Position numbers and translations under genes: made by a program. A stretch of DNA of 64,000 nucleotides from REEP01 sp964517265 (GTDB lineage Bacteria > Pseudomonadota > Alphaproteobacteria > Rhodospirillales > Defluviicoccaceae), in the NCBI GenBank assembly GCA_964517265.1, contig CAZFBS010000001.1, forward strand, positions 186,001 to 250,000, in the 5' to 3' direction. Below the pieces are notes generated by a model. The model had not been told where the DNA came from and ran no database searches. It worked only from the letters and a program-made list of their open reading frames with translations. This document shows, piece by piece, positions 7,904 to 16,119 of the stretch (position 1 is the stretch's first letter; the number at the start of each line of letters is the position of its first letter).

Positions 7904-9970
7904 GTGTCGATGGCTCGGGGCATCAGCAAGCGGGCAGAGGAGACCGCCGCGACTCCGCAACCGGCGGAGGCGGCCTCGGTCTCCCCCGCCGCATGCCTGC
8001 ACGGCCGTTTCGCCATCGATAGCAGTGCGCCGCTGGCGGAGCTTGCAACGGGATCGGCCCGCGCTTATGCAAGCACGGATTTGCGGTATCCCAGTCGGCT
8101 TCTGTTCGCGCTGGTGTGCGATTCGGATCTGCCGACGCGTGCGGTGGCCCGCGAGCGCTGCAATCAGGCGTCGTTGCCGGGCCTGATGCCGATCGTCGAT
8201 TCCGGGATCATCGACTGGCCTCCGCTCAAAAGGCGCTGCGAGACGATCCTCTATCCGCGTCCGCAAGGCGGCTCGCTTGGCGACAGCTATGGCCACGGCG
8301 GCCGATCGGTTGGCGAATACGCCATCTCCCGCCGCATTCTGCCGCCGATCGCGAAGGGATTGCGCGCGCTGGATGCGATCGGTGTCGCCCACCGCGCGAT
8401 CCGGCTCGACAACATGTTCTTCCTCGACAGCAACCGCACCGAGCTGGTGCTGGGCGATTGCGTGTCAGCTCCCGCCGGATACGATCAGCCCGTTCTGTTC
8501 GAGCCGATCGAACGCGCACTGGCATCTGCCGATGGTCGCGGCGAGGGAGGTGCGAGCGATGATCTCTATGCGCTGGGGGTCTGCATCGCGATCCTGTTGA
8601 TCGGCAACAATCCTGCCGCCGGCTTGGCGGATGAGCAGGTGCTGACGGCAAGGATGGAGCGGGGCAGCTACAGCGTGTTGTGCGAACGGCAGCGGATCCC
8701 GCTCGCCATGATCGAGCCGTTGCGCGGACTGCTCTCCGATGAGCCGCACAATCGCTGGGATCTTGACGAACTCGATCGCTGGTTGAAAGGCCAGCGGCTC
8801 GGCCGCTCCCGTCCCCCGGCGCCGTTGCGTCCTTCATCCGCCTTTCTGTTCGCCGGCCGGCAGCATTGGTCCTTGCGGACCCTGGCGTGCAGCTTGAGCC
8901 AAGATGTTCCGGCCGCGGCGGCAATCATCCGGGAAGGGCAGCTGGAAACGTGGCTGCGGGTGCGGGCCAAATTGGATGAACTGGCAAACGGTGTCGTTCA
9001 CGAGGTGGCGCTTGCCAGCGGTCGCAGGGGCGCTTCGGGCTCTGACGACGCGTTTGTCGCGCGGGTGGCGATGCTGCTCGATCCGGATGCGCCGATCCGC
9101 TATCGCACGCTGCGGTTCATGCCGGATGGGATCGGCCCGGCATTGGTGCGCTGCTGGCTGAAAGAGGGCGATGCGCAATCCGCGGGCGAGGTGCTGACCC
9201 TCGATCTGGGCGGACAGTGGCTGGCGGCACGCCCGAAGTCTGCTGCGGACTTCGGTGCGCGCCGCAAGGATTTTGCGCGCTTACAGATGCTCGTCGACAA
9301 CCGGGCGCTCGGATATGGCCTCGAGAGATGCCTGTACGAAACCAATCCCGGTCTTGCCTGCCAAAGCGCCTTCGTCAAAAGCGCCCAAGTCGTCTCCCTG
9401 GAGATGCTGCTTCCGGCGCTCGAGGACGCCACCGCGACGGCCGATCGCGAGAGAGTTCCGATAGACCGTCATTTGGCGGCCTTTATCGCCGCACGGTGGG
9501 AGCAGGGCGCGCAGCCTCATCTCTCCGCTCTCGGCAATTCCCGGCCGGAGAATGTCCTGATCGGCACCATCGGTCTGTTCGCCGCGGTGCAACGGCGGTT
9601 CAAGGTGGCGCCGCTGCCACAGCTCTCTCAGTGGATCGGCGGCTTGCTGAATGCCGTCACATCAACCTACCACGAGCGCGCGGCGCGGGCCGAATTTGAA
9701 CGCGATCTCCAGTCAGCCTGTCGCCATGGCCGGTTTCCGGAAATCTATGGTCTCGTCACGGACAGCGAGCGCCGTGAGACAGATTTGCGCGGATTTGCCG
9801 CGTCGGTCGCCGAATTCTCTGCCATTGCGGCGGAAGTCGACGCGTTGGAGGCGAACGATCCGGACACGCAGGCCGATGTCCGCGAGGGCGGGCAGCGTCT
9901 TGCCGCGACCCTGTCGGTGCTCGGCTCCGGCATCGCCGCATCCCTCGTGGTCGTAAGCTACCTCTGGTAG
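7904..9970 (+). CDS. protein-kinase-like (probable pseudokinase) with C-terminal membrane anchor
   Basis: 688 residues from GTG 7904, or 686 from ATG 7910; no strong Shine-Dalgarno distinguishes them. Residues about 30-310 resemble a Ser/Thr protein kinase fold: the catalytic-loop equivalent reads HRAIRLDN (residues 163-170), where the usual HRD aspartate is Ala165 and the loop lysine is Arg; the DFG equivalent reads GDC; the beta-3 segment FALVCDSD has no VAIK lysine. DDLYALGVCIAILL matches the kinase F-helix region. These changes predict a pseudokinase. The middle (about 310-650) is alpha-helical and unassigned. A hydrophobic helix at the extreme C-terminus suggests a tail anchor in the inner membrane. 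The next gene, also a membrane protein, starts 10 bp later. Confidence 0.75.
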   Translation: MSMARGISKRAEETAATPQPAEAASVSPAACLHGRFAIDSSAPLAELATGSARAYASTDLRYPSRLLFALVCDSDLPTRAVARERCNQASLPGLMPIVDSGIIDWPPLKRRCETILYPRPQGGSLGDSYGHGGRSVGEYAISRRILPPIAKGLRALDAIGVAHRAIRLDNMFFLDSNRTELVLGDCVSAPAGYDQPVLFEPIERALASADGRGEGGASDDLYALGVCIAILLIGNNPAAGLADEQVLTARMERGSYSVLCERQRIPLAMIEPLRGLLSDEPHNRWDLDELDRWLKGQRLGRSRPPAPLRPSSAFLFAGRQHWSLRTLACSLSQDVPAAAAIIREGQLETWLRVRAKLDELANGVVHEVALASGRRGASGSDDAFVARVAMLLDPDAPIRYRTLRFMPDGIGPALVRCWLKEGDAQSAGEVLTLDLGGQWLAARPKSAADFGARRKDFARLQMLVDNRALGYGLERCLYETNPGLACQSAFVKSAQVVSLEMLLPALEDATATADRERVPIDRHLAAFIAARWEQGAQPHLSALGNSRPENVLIGTIGLFAAVQRRFKVAPLPQLSQWIGGLLNAVTSTYHERAARAEFERDLQSACRHGRFPEIYGLVTDSERRETDLRGFAASVAEFSAIAAEVDALEANDPDTQADVREGGQRLAATLSVLGSGIAASLVVVSYLW

Positions 9971-9980
9971 AGGGAGCGTT

Positions 9981-10505
9981 GTGAGCAGGTCTTCGCGAAC
10001 AATGCCGGCGAACCGTGGCGCTGACACGTCCGCCCCTGGTTCCGGCAAGGCGCCATCTTCGCTCTGGCGTCGGCTGATGTCGGCGGCTGTCCTGTTGATC
10101 CTTATCATCGCGACGCCCGGGACGGTCCTGCTGCTGTTCTTCGCAATGTTGCCGACCGGTGTCGCCTATATCGTCGATTCCTCTGGCGCCAAATATGCCG
10201 CATCCAGTGTCGGCGGCATGAATTTCGCTGCGGTGTTTCCGGCCCTGTTCAGCCTCTGGCTGCATGGCAACAGCCTCGGCACTGCCAGTGCCGTTCTGAC
10301 TGACGCGTTTGCCATGGCCGCCATCTATGGAGCCGCAGCGTTCGGCTGGGGCCTCCACCTCGGCATTCCGGCAATTGCTTGCGCGGTCCACCGTGTCACC
10401 AGTGTCGGCAGGATTGCCCGGCTCCGCTTACGGCAGCAGCAACTGATCGACACATGGGGCGAGGAGGTGGCACAGCGGACCGAGGTGGCGAATACGGCGC
10501 CCTGA
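9981..10505 (+). CDS. hypothetical inner-membrane protein
   Basis: 174 residues from a GTG start, only 10 bp after the kinase-like gene, so probably translated from the same message. After a polar, Ser/Pro/Gly-rich N-terminal 30 residues there are about three to four hydrophobic segments (starting near residues 33, 75, 105 and 120) and a basic, soluble C-terminus with RLRLRQQQLIDTWGEEV. No family recognised. Its pairing with a tail-anchored pseudokinase suggests the two proteins meet at the membrane, but this is inference only. Confidence 0.6.
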   Translation: MSRSSRTMPANRGADTSAPGSGKAPSSLWRRLMSAAVLLILIIATPGTVLLLFFAMLPTGVAYIVDSSGAKYAASSVGGMNFAAVFPALFSLWLHGNSLGTASAVLTDAFAMAAIYGAAAFGWGLHLGIPAIACAVHRVTSVGRIARLRLRQQQLIDTWGEEVAQRTEVANTAP

Positions 10506-10545
10506 TCCGTTTCACGGCGAACGTGACCCGACCCTGGGCCGGACG

Positions 10546-11430
10546 TCAACTCGCCAGCCGCTGCTCGATCACTGCATTGCGGACCGATCTCTGCAGCTTC
10601 TCGAACGCTCTCACTTCGATCTGGCGTACCCGCTCGCGTGAGATGCCGTAGCGCTGGCTGAGGTGCTCCAACGTTGAGGGCGTCTCCCGCAAGCGCCGCT
10701 CCGAAATGATCTCCCGTTCGCGCTCCGAGAGGGTACCAAGAGCTCCGGCGAGAAGATCGCGGCGGCTGCTCAGTTCCTCGATGTCGGCGATCCGCACTTC
10801 CTGATCGTCCCCGGGATCGACCAGCCAGTCCTGCCACTCCCCCTGTCCCTCCTCGCGCAACGGGGTGTTGAGCGACATGTCGGCGCTGGCGATCCGCCGG
10901 TTCATCTGCACGACTTCACTCTCGGCGACATTCAGTTGCGTGGCGATCCGGTTGACGAGCTCCGGCGATAGGTCTCCCTCATCGATCGCCTGCATCTGCC
11001 CCTTGAGCCTGCGCAGGTTGAAGAACAGCTTCTTCTGCGCCGCCGTCGTGCCGATCTTGACCAGGGACCAGGAATGCAGAATGTACTCCTGGATAGCCGC
11101 CCGGATCCACCAGATCGCATAGGTCGCAAGGCGAAAGCCCCGATCCGGATCGAAACGCTTGACCGCCTGCATCATGCCGACGTTGCCCTCGGAAATCAGT
11201 TCCCCCAACGGCAATCCGTAGCCGCGATATCCCATCGCGATCTTGGCGACAAGACGGAGGTGACTGGTCACCAGCCTGTCGGCAGCCTCGAGATCCCCGT
11301 CCTCGACCCAGCGGCGCGCCAGATCATATTCCTCCTCGGGCCGCAGCATCGGGATCGTCCGTACGCGCTGCAGATAACGCGACAGATTGCGCTCGGGGCT
11401 GAGACCGGGATCCAGGGATCTGTAAGACAT
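10546..11430 (-). CDS. rpoH: RNA polymerase heat-shock sigma factor (sigma-32 family)
   Basis: 294 residues from ATG at 11430. Region 2 is seen in SEGNVGMMQAVKRFDPDRGFRLATYAIWWIRAAIQEY read across residues about 75-115. The RpoH-specific box QKKLFFNLR follows it, which separates this from RpoD or RpoS. Region 4 ends with GISRERVRQIEVRAFEKL, a helix-turn-helix. RpoH directs transcription of chaperones and proteases on heat or misfolding stress. An earlier in-frame start at 11508 is less likely because the family begins close to MSYRSLDPGLSPERNL. Alphaproteobacteria often have several RpoH paralogues; only one is in view. Confidence 0.95.
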   Translation of the reverse strand: MSYRSLDPGLSPERNLSRYLQRVRTIPMLRPEEEYDLARRWVEDGDLEAADRLVTSHLRLVAKIAMGYRGYGLPLGELISEGNVGMMQAVKRFDPDRGFRLATYAIWWIRAAIQEYILHSWSLVKIGTTAAQKKLFFNLRRLKGQMQAIDEGDLSPELVNRIATQLNVAESEVVQMNRRIASADMSLNTPLREEGQGEWQDWLVDPGDDQEVRIADIEELSSRRDLLAGALGTLSEREREIISERRLRETPSTLEHLSQRYGISRERVRQIEVRAFEKLQRSVRNAVIEQRLAS

Positions 11431-11557
11431 CCGAATTCTGCCTACCTGCTCTCTTGTTTCCCTCGCAATGCAGCGTGCTCGGCCATGTTCATCCGGCCTT
11501 GCCGGCAATCACACAGCCGGTCAATAACCAAGCCTTGATGTCTACTATAGCATGCCC

Positions 11558-12526
11558 CTACAAGGTATTTAAAGTCTGCATCAATTCCTTGATATCGGGC
11601 GCTGAATCGATCTCGAACCGGTAACGCTCGGCCGCGGTTGGATGAAGGAAGCCGATCAAGAACGCGTGAAGAGCCTGACGGTGGAAGTGCAAGGTGGCAG
11701 CCCACGCCGAAGGGTTGATGCGGCGTTGCTGCCGCCGTCCGCCACCGTAAAGAGGATCGCCGACCAGCGGGTGGCCGATCATCGCCATGTGAACCCGGAT
11801 CTGGTGGGTGCGCCCGGTCATCGGTCGGCACTCGACCAGACTGAGGGCGCCGCCGGCGATAGCTTCGATCACTCGGTAGGCAGTCGCCGCATGCTTGCCC
11901 CCTCGCACCACCACTGCCATGCGGGTCCGATGGTGCGGGTCGCGGCCGATGTTGCCGTCGATGCGGCCGGATGCGGGAGACGGAACACCCCACACCAGCG
12001 CGATGTAGGCCCGCTCGATGCTGTGTGCGGCGAACTGTCGGGCCAGCGCCATGTGGGCGTCGTCGGTTTTCGCCGCGACCATCAGGCCGCTGGTATCCTT
12101 GTCGAGGCGGTGAACGATGCCCGGGCGTCGCGGCCCGCCGATGGCGGACAGACGCCCGCAGTGGGCAAGCAAGGCATTGACCAGAGTGCCGTCCGGATTG
12201 CCGGCACCCGGATGAACCACCAGGCCCGGCGGCTTGTTGACGACGATCACCGCTTCGTCCTCGAACACCACATCCAGCGGCAACGGCTGCGGCGCAACAA
12301 CGTCAACGAGCGTCGCGGGAACATCGAGGGTATAGATTTCCCCTTCGCGCACCCGCCGTGATGGCGTGCAGGAGAAGACGCCGCCATCCTCTTGAACACG
12401 GCCGGCGTCGATCAACGCCTTCAGCCGGGAGCGGGATATCTCCGGAAGCGCTTCGGCCAGCACCTTGTCCAGACGCAGACCGGCCTTGTCCTCGCCAATC
12501 CGGACAGTGTAAGTGGAGAGACTCAT
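11558..12526 (-). CDS. rluD: ribosomal large-subunit pseudouridine synthase, RluD type
   Basis: 322 residues. An N-terminal S4 RNA-binding domain (residues about 15-70; RLDKVLAEALPEISRSRLKALI) precedes the RluA/RluD catalytic domain. The motif HRLDKDTSGLMV places the catalytic Asp at about residue 142. The domain order and the GRTHQIRVHMA motif match RluD, which modifies helix 69 of 23S rRNA. The start at 12526 is preferred to the ATG at 12556 because the S4 domain starts directly. It is divergent from the small membrane gene at 12551, with 24 bp between starts. Confidence 0.93.
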   Translation of the reverse strand: MSLSTYTVRIGEDKAGLRLDKVLAEALPEISRSRLKALIDAGRVQEDGGVFSCTPSRRVREGEIYTLDVPATLVDVVAPQPLPLDVVFEDEAVIVVNKPPGLVVHPGAGNPDGTLVNALLAHCGRLSAIGGPRRPGIVHRLDKDTSGLMVAAKTDDAHMALARQFAAHSIERAYIALVWGVPSPASGRIDGNIGRDPHHRTRMAVVVRGGKHAATAYRVIEAIAGGALSLVECRPMTGRTHQIRVHMAMIGHPLVGDPLYGGGRRQQRRINPSAWAATLHFHRQALHAFLIGFLHPTAAERYRFEIDSAPDIKELMQTLNTL

Positions 12527-12550
12527 TGCCAATAACGCTGTACCCCGACC

Positions 12551-12865
12551 ATGCAAGCGCTCAAGGCCATCGTCGTCATCCTTGGCATCCTGATCGTCAT
12601 CAGCTTCGGTCTGCTCATCTATGGCTTCTATTCGAGGATGACCGACCCCGACTTCACCATCGTTCGTAGCGGGGAGAAGACGGTTGAGGCGGGGCCGCGC
12701 GTCGGCCAGATCACCGTTCCGGACGGCTGTTCCGTCGCGGAGATGACCCCTTCGAATGATCGTCTGTTTGTGCGCCTGAGCGGCGGTGAGCCGACGTGCA
12801 ACCGCATCCTTATCGTCGATATCGACTCCGGTCGCGAGGTCGCGGTATTCACGCTCGCGCCGTAG
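12551..12865 (+). CDS. small membrane-anchored protein (DUF6476-like)
   Basis: 104 residues: one N-terminal membrane helix (about residues 5-27), then a small soluble domain with RVGQITVPDGCSV and RILIVDIDSGREVAVFTLAP. Position directly beside an rluD-type gene and this architecture recall the DUF6476 family of alphaproteobacteria; that assignment is from memory. The stop codon TAG overlaps the GTG start of the JAMM gene by one base (TAGTG), which indicates translational coupling. Function unknown. Confidence 0.75.
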   Translation: MQALKAIVVILGILIVISFGLLIYGFYSRMTDPDFTIVRSGEKTVEAGPRVGQITVPDGCSVAEMTPSNDRLFVRLSGGEPTCNRILIVDIDSGREVAVFTLAP

Positions 12866-13347
12866 TGGTAATCCCCACCGCCTTGCTGAAGATGGTTACC
12901 GACGCCGCGGAAGCCAGCTATCCCGATGAAGCATGCGGCCTGCTTGTGGGCGCGGACCAACCCGGCGGCATCATCACCGTAAGCCAAGTGGAACCCACGG
13001 CCAACGTCGCCAGCGATGACACCGGCAAGCGCTTTGACATCGATCCCCGTGCTCGCATCGCGCTGGCGCGAGGACTGCGCGGCGGAGCCCAGCGTGTGAT
13101 CGGTCATTATCACTCTCATCCCGACCATCCCGCCTTGCCTTCGCGGCAGGATCTGGAGGGGGCGTTCGAGCCGGATCTCGTCTGGCTGATCACCTCGGTG
13201 GTCGCGGGGCGCGCCAGGGATACCACCGGCTGGCGCCTCGATTCCGCGGGGGGTTGCTTTCGTCCGATGATCCTCCAGGTCGTCGGCCCGGAACGGGCTG
13301 ATGAGGCCGGCCGCACCATCAATCCTGACTCCGGCCGGTCTCCGTAG
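12865..13347 (+). CDS. M67 (JAMM/MPN+) family metallopeptidase
   Basis: 160 residues from the GTG at 12865, which shares its first base with the stop of the upstream gene. The JAMM zinc motif is complete: Glu22 in PDEACGLLVG, His83 and His85 in HSHPDHPALPSRQD, and Asp96, with the conserved Ser93. Bacterial stand-alone JAMM proteins are small isopeptidase-like hydrolases, some of which process sulfur-carrier proteins such as ThiS/CysO; no partner ubiquitin-like protein was seen nearby. The last 25 residues look unstructured. Confidence 0.88.
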   Translation: MVIPTALLKMVTDAAEASYPDEACGLLVGADQPGGIITVSQVEPTANVASDDTGKRFDIDPRARIALARGLRGGAQRVIGHYHSHPDHPALPSRQDLEGAFEPDLVWLITSVVAGRARDTTGWRLDSAGGCFRPMILQVVGPERADEAGRTINPDSGRSP

Positions 13348-13455
13348 CGCTGATCTGAATCCTTTGCGCGCGTCCCCGGCAGGTACCGCATCGCTTTTCT
13401 CGCGGGTCCCGCCGCTGTATGACTGTCACAGCTGGGATAATCTGGGCGATCTTCG

Positions 13456-14850
13456 ATGCTTCCGCAATTCATTCCCGAGTCGAATTATCTGATCCGGATG
13501 GCGGACGGCACCATCAAGCAGCTCAATCCGTTCACGGGAACGGAAGTTTGGACCGTACCGGGCCGCGCCAACAGACCTCTTGGCATCGAGAATCAGATTG
13601 TCCGGCGTCTGGATCCTGCTCAGGAGGACATGCACTGCGCGTTCTGTGCAAAACGGTATCTGGACACTCCCCCCGAAAAGGCGCGGCTGGCGGAGACGGG
13701 AAACGGATTCGTGACCCTGCGCCACCTCGGCGCCGAACAGCTTGACGAGACGGTGGCGGAGTTCCGGCGTGTCCCCAACCTCTTCGAGATCGTTTCGTTC
13801 GACTACTGGCAGAAGAACTTCGGCTATCAGCTGCCGGAAAGCGCGGAATCGCACAAGCACGCGTATCTCGCGACGGAGGCCGGCCGCCACCACGTCCTGC
13901 ACATTGTTGGCGAGCGGCTAAAGGCTGCCGGTCTCGATCGCGAGGCGATCGAGCGGATGCCTGTCGACGACCGACTGCGGTTGGCGAACGCCTTCTTCGG
14001 GGGCGGCCATGAGGTGATCGTTGCCCGGCGGCATTTCGTTGCCGGCGCCGAGCTCGACAATCAGCTGGCGTCCTCCGGGACGCTGTCGGCGGAACAGCAC
14101 TTTCAGTACATCCGGTTCACCATCGATGCCGTGCGCGACATTTATGTCAACAACCGCTATGTGCGATACGTGGCGGTTTTCCAGAATTGGCTGAAGCCCG
14201 CGGGGGCGTCCTTCGATCATCTGCACAAACAGCTGGTGGCGATCGATGAACGCGGTGCCCAGAACGAGTTGGAAGTTCGCCTCGCCCGAACCAATCCGAA
14301 CATCTACAACGAAGCCGCCGTCAATTTTGCAGCCTACCGGAACCTCGTCATCGCCGAGAACGAGCATGCGATCGCGTTTGCAGGGTTCGGCCATCGCTAT
14401 CCCACTCTCGAGGTTTTCTCGAAAAGCGAGCGCAGCCAGCCGTGGAACCACTCCCCGGATGAGTTGCGGGGGATGTCGGATCTGATCCACGCCTGCCATG
14501 CGGCGACGGGTGCCGCTATCCCCTCCAATGAGGAATGGTACTACAAGCCACCCGACGCGGACGTGGCAATGCCATGGCGGGTGTTGATCAAATGGCGGGT
14601 GACCACACCGGCGGGATTCGAAGGTGGCACCCGAATTCACGTCAACACAATCGATCCGGACTCGCTGAGGGACAGAGTGGTACCGGGCCTGTTCATGCTC
14701 CGGACCGAGGGCGCGATTGCTTCGATGAAAATCGGAAGAGAGTGCGATTGCGTTCCCAACTGCCTGAAGTACAACCCCGCGGTTCGCCAGCAGCACGCCA
14801 GCGATCCCGTCTTTCCGCCCTTATCGACCGGCCCGCGCCTCGGCTCCTGA
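13456..14850 (+). CDS. DUF4921 family, galactose-1-phosphate uridylyltransferase-like
   Basis: 464 residues. A Cys61-x-x-Cys64 pair (HCAFC) and a HIT-type triad-like motif FDHLHKQ with His255, His257 and Gln259 resemble the zinc site and nucleophile region of GalT proteins. The family as remembered is DUF4921, whose substrate is not established, so a nucleotidyl-transferase role is inference. GRECDCVPNCLKYNPA near the C-terminus adds a second cysteine cluster. The TGA stop lies inside the first unit of a 15-bp tandem repeat. It begins about 110 bp after the JAMM gene. Confidence 0.8.
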   Translation: MLPQFIPESNYLIRMADGTIKQLNPFTGTEVWTVPGRANRPLGIENQIVRRLDPAQEDMHCAFCAKRYLDTPPEKARLAETGNGFVTLRHLGAEQLDETVAEFRRVPNLFEIVSFDYWQKNFGYQLPESAESHKHAYLATEAGRHHVLHIVGERLKAAGLDREAIERMPVDDRLRLANAFFGGGHEVIVARRHFVAGAELDNQLASSGTLSAEQHFQYIRFTIDAVRDIYVNNRYVRYVAVFQNWLKPAGASFDHLHKQLVAIDERGAQNELEVRLARTNPNIYNEAAVNFAAYRNLVIAENEHAIAFAGFGHRYPTLEVFSKSERSQPWNHSPDELRGMSDLIHACHAATGAAIPSNEEWYYKPPDADVAMPWRVLIKWRVTTPAGFEGGTRIHVNTIDPDSLRDRVVPGLFMLRTEGAIASMKIGRECDCVPNCLKYNPAVRQQHASDPVFPPLSTGPRLGS

Positions 14851-14905
14851 CGCCTTAATGCCTGACGCCTTAATGCCTGACGCCTTAATGCCTGACGCCT
14901 TAATG
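14846..14905. repeat. four perfect 15-bp tandem repeats
   Basis: The unit CCTGACGCCTTAATG occurs four times without a mismatch at 14846-14860, 14861-14875, 14876-14890 and 14891-14905. The first unit contains the TGA of the DUF4921 gene. The perfect identity points to recent slippage or a variable-number repeat. Confidence 0.97.
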
Positions 14906-15008
14906 ATCGTGCGATCGAAATCGCGGGGTGCAGGCCGGTTCCTTAATCTTTTTGTTCTATGGATCGGCAACCCGAAGGTGACTTCGATCGGCAGAGGAGT
15001 CTGGCGAC

Positions 15009-15386
15009 ATGCCCTATGTCAAGCGTGACGCGACAGGGCGGATTATCGCCCTGTTCGCCCATCCGGCGGGGGACGAGACGGAAGAAGTCGACGAACACGA
15101 TCGCGACTTGGCGCGGTTCCTGGTCGACGCGCAGTTGGCCCGCATCGTTCCGACGGATTGGGTTGAGTCGGATCTGTCGATGGCGCGGGTTGTCGAGGAT
15201 CTGATCGAACTTCTGATCGAAAACGGCACCATCCGGTTTGATCAGCTTCCGGCCGGGGCGCAAAAGAAATTGGTCCAGCGCAGTGGCTTGCGGCGGGAGC
15301 GCCGTTATGTCGAAGCCCTGTTCGCCGACAACGAAGCGGAGTTGGTCTCGGCCGAAGGCGCCGACGACAACGAGCGCTACCTTTAG
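15009..15386 (+). CDS. conserved hypothetical protein
   Basis: 125 residues, soluble and acidic. The core LVDAQLARIVPTDWVESDLSMARVVEDLIELLIENGTI is of a type found in Rhodospirillales proteins often labelled 'tryptophan synthase subunit beta like'; that label rests on transferred annotation, and no synthase domain is present here. The N-terminus MPYVKRDATGRIIALF begins with a beta hairpin-like segment and the C-terminus is charged. A purine-rich GGCAGAGGAG lies upstream of the ATG. It stands alone between the repeat and norC. Confidence 0.75.
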   Translation: MPYVKRDATGRIIALFAHPAGDETEEVDEHDRDLARFLVDAQLARIVPTDWVESDLSMARVVEDLIELLIENGTIRFDQLPAGAQKKLVQRSGLRRERRYVEALFADNEAELVSAEGADDNERYL

Positions 15387-15556
15387 CGCATCTTCAAGTT
15401 GAGCGATGCACGGTTGCCGCTGCCACACTGACCTCGGCATGCGCCGCCGCCGGATTGTGGTTGCCTGAACCAGGCACTCTCGAGCAAATCCGACGCCTCA
15501 AATGCGCCAAGCCTGTACGATTCCGATCGGTTTGATCGGATTTCGCAGGCATGGGC

Positions 15557-15581
15557 GGAACATGCTGGACGTAACCCAGTT
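15557..15581 (+). promoter_or_regulatory. possible EcfG-like promoter upstream of norC
   Basis: GGAAC at 15557-15561, 16 bases, then AGTT at 15578-15581, against the alphaproteobacterial general-stress consensus GGAAC-N16/17-CGTT. One mismatch; a chance match is quite possible. No FNR/NNR-type TTGAT-N4-ATCAA palindrome was found in the 267-bp gap before norC, although nor operons are normally controlled that way. Confidence 0.25.
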
Positions 15582-15653
15582 GCGCTGTCTAGTGTGGATT
15601 CTGTTCCGATCTTCCGTGGAGGAGCCAATGACCAAGATCGCGAGGGGGCCTCG

Positions 15654-16106
15654 ATGAGCGAGCGCCTCACAAAATCGGCAACGCGGAATATTTTTTACGG
15701 CGGCTCCGCGTTCTTCATCGTGGTGTTCGTGGCGCTGACGGTTCACAGCCATTTCTATATCGTCAACACCAGCACCAACGCGGAAACCCTCACGGACAGC
15801 GTGGCGCGGGGCAAGCACGTGTGGGAGAGGAATTCCTGCATCAACTGCCACTCGCTGCTCGGTGAGGGCGCCTACTTCGCGCCCGAACTCGGCAACGTCT
15901 GGATACGCTGGGGCGGAAACGAGGATCCCGAGGCCGCCCGGGAGACCTTCAAGGCCTGGATGCAGTCGCAGCCGAGCGGCATCCCGGGGCGGCGGCAGAT
16001 GCCGAACTTCAACCTGACCGAAGAAGAAATGAACGATTTGGCAGACTTCCTGGAATGGACCAGCACCATCGATACGCAAGGCTGGCCACCGAACGACGCC
16101 GGCTGA
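15654..16106 (+). CDS. norC: nitric oxide reductase cytochrome c subunit
   Basis: 150 residues. One N-terminal membrane helix (about residues 14-32) anchors a periplasmic cytochrome c domain with the haem-binding motif Cys62-Ile-Asn-Cys65-His66 followed by SLLGEGAYFAPEL, typical of NorC. A Met-containing GRRQMPNF segment probably provides the distal haem ligand. NorC passes electrons to NorB in the reduction of 2 NO to N2O. GAGGGGG lies before the ATG at 15654; an earlier ATG at 15594 would add 20 residues and is not supported. norB follows after 13 bp. Confidence 0.97.
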   Translation: MSERLTKSATRNIFYGGSAFFIVVFVALTVHSHFYIVNTSTNAETLTDSVARGKHVWERNSCINCHSLLGEGAYFAPELGNVWIRWGGNEDPEAARETFKAWMQSQPSGIPGRRQMPNFNLTEEEMNDLADFLEWTSTIDTQGWPPNDAG

Positions 16107-16119
16107 GGAGAGGGATGAT

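Noticed and set aside
15519..15545. FNR/NNR box upstream of norC (TTGATCGGATTTCG)
   Set aside because: Only the left half-site matches; the right half is not ATCAA.
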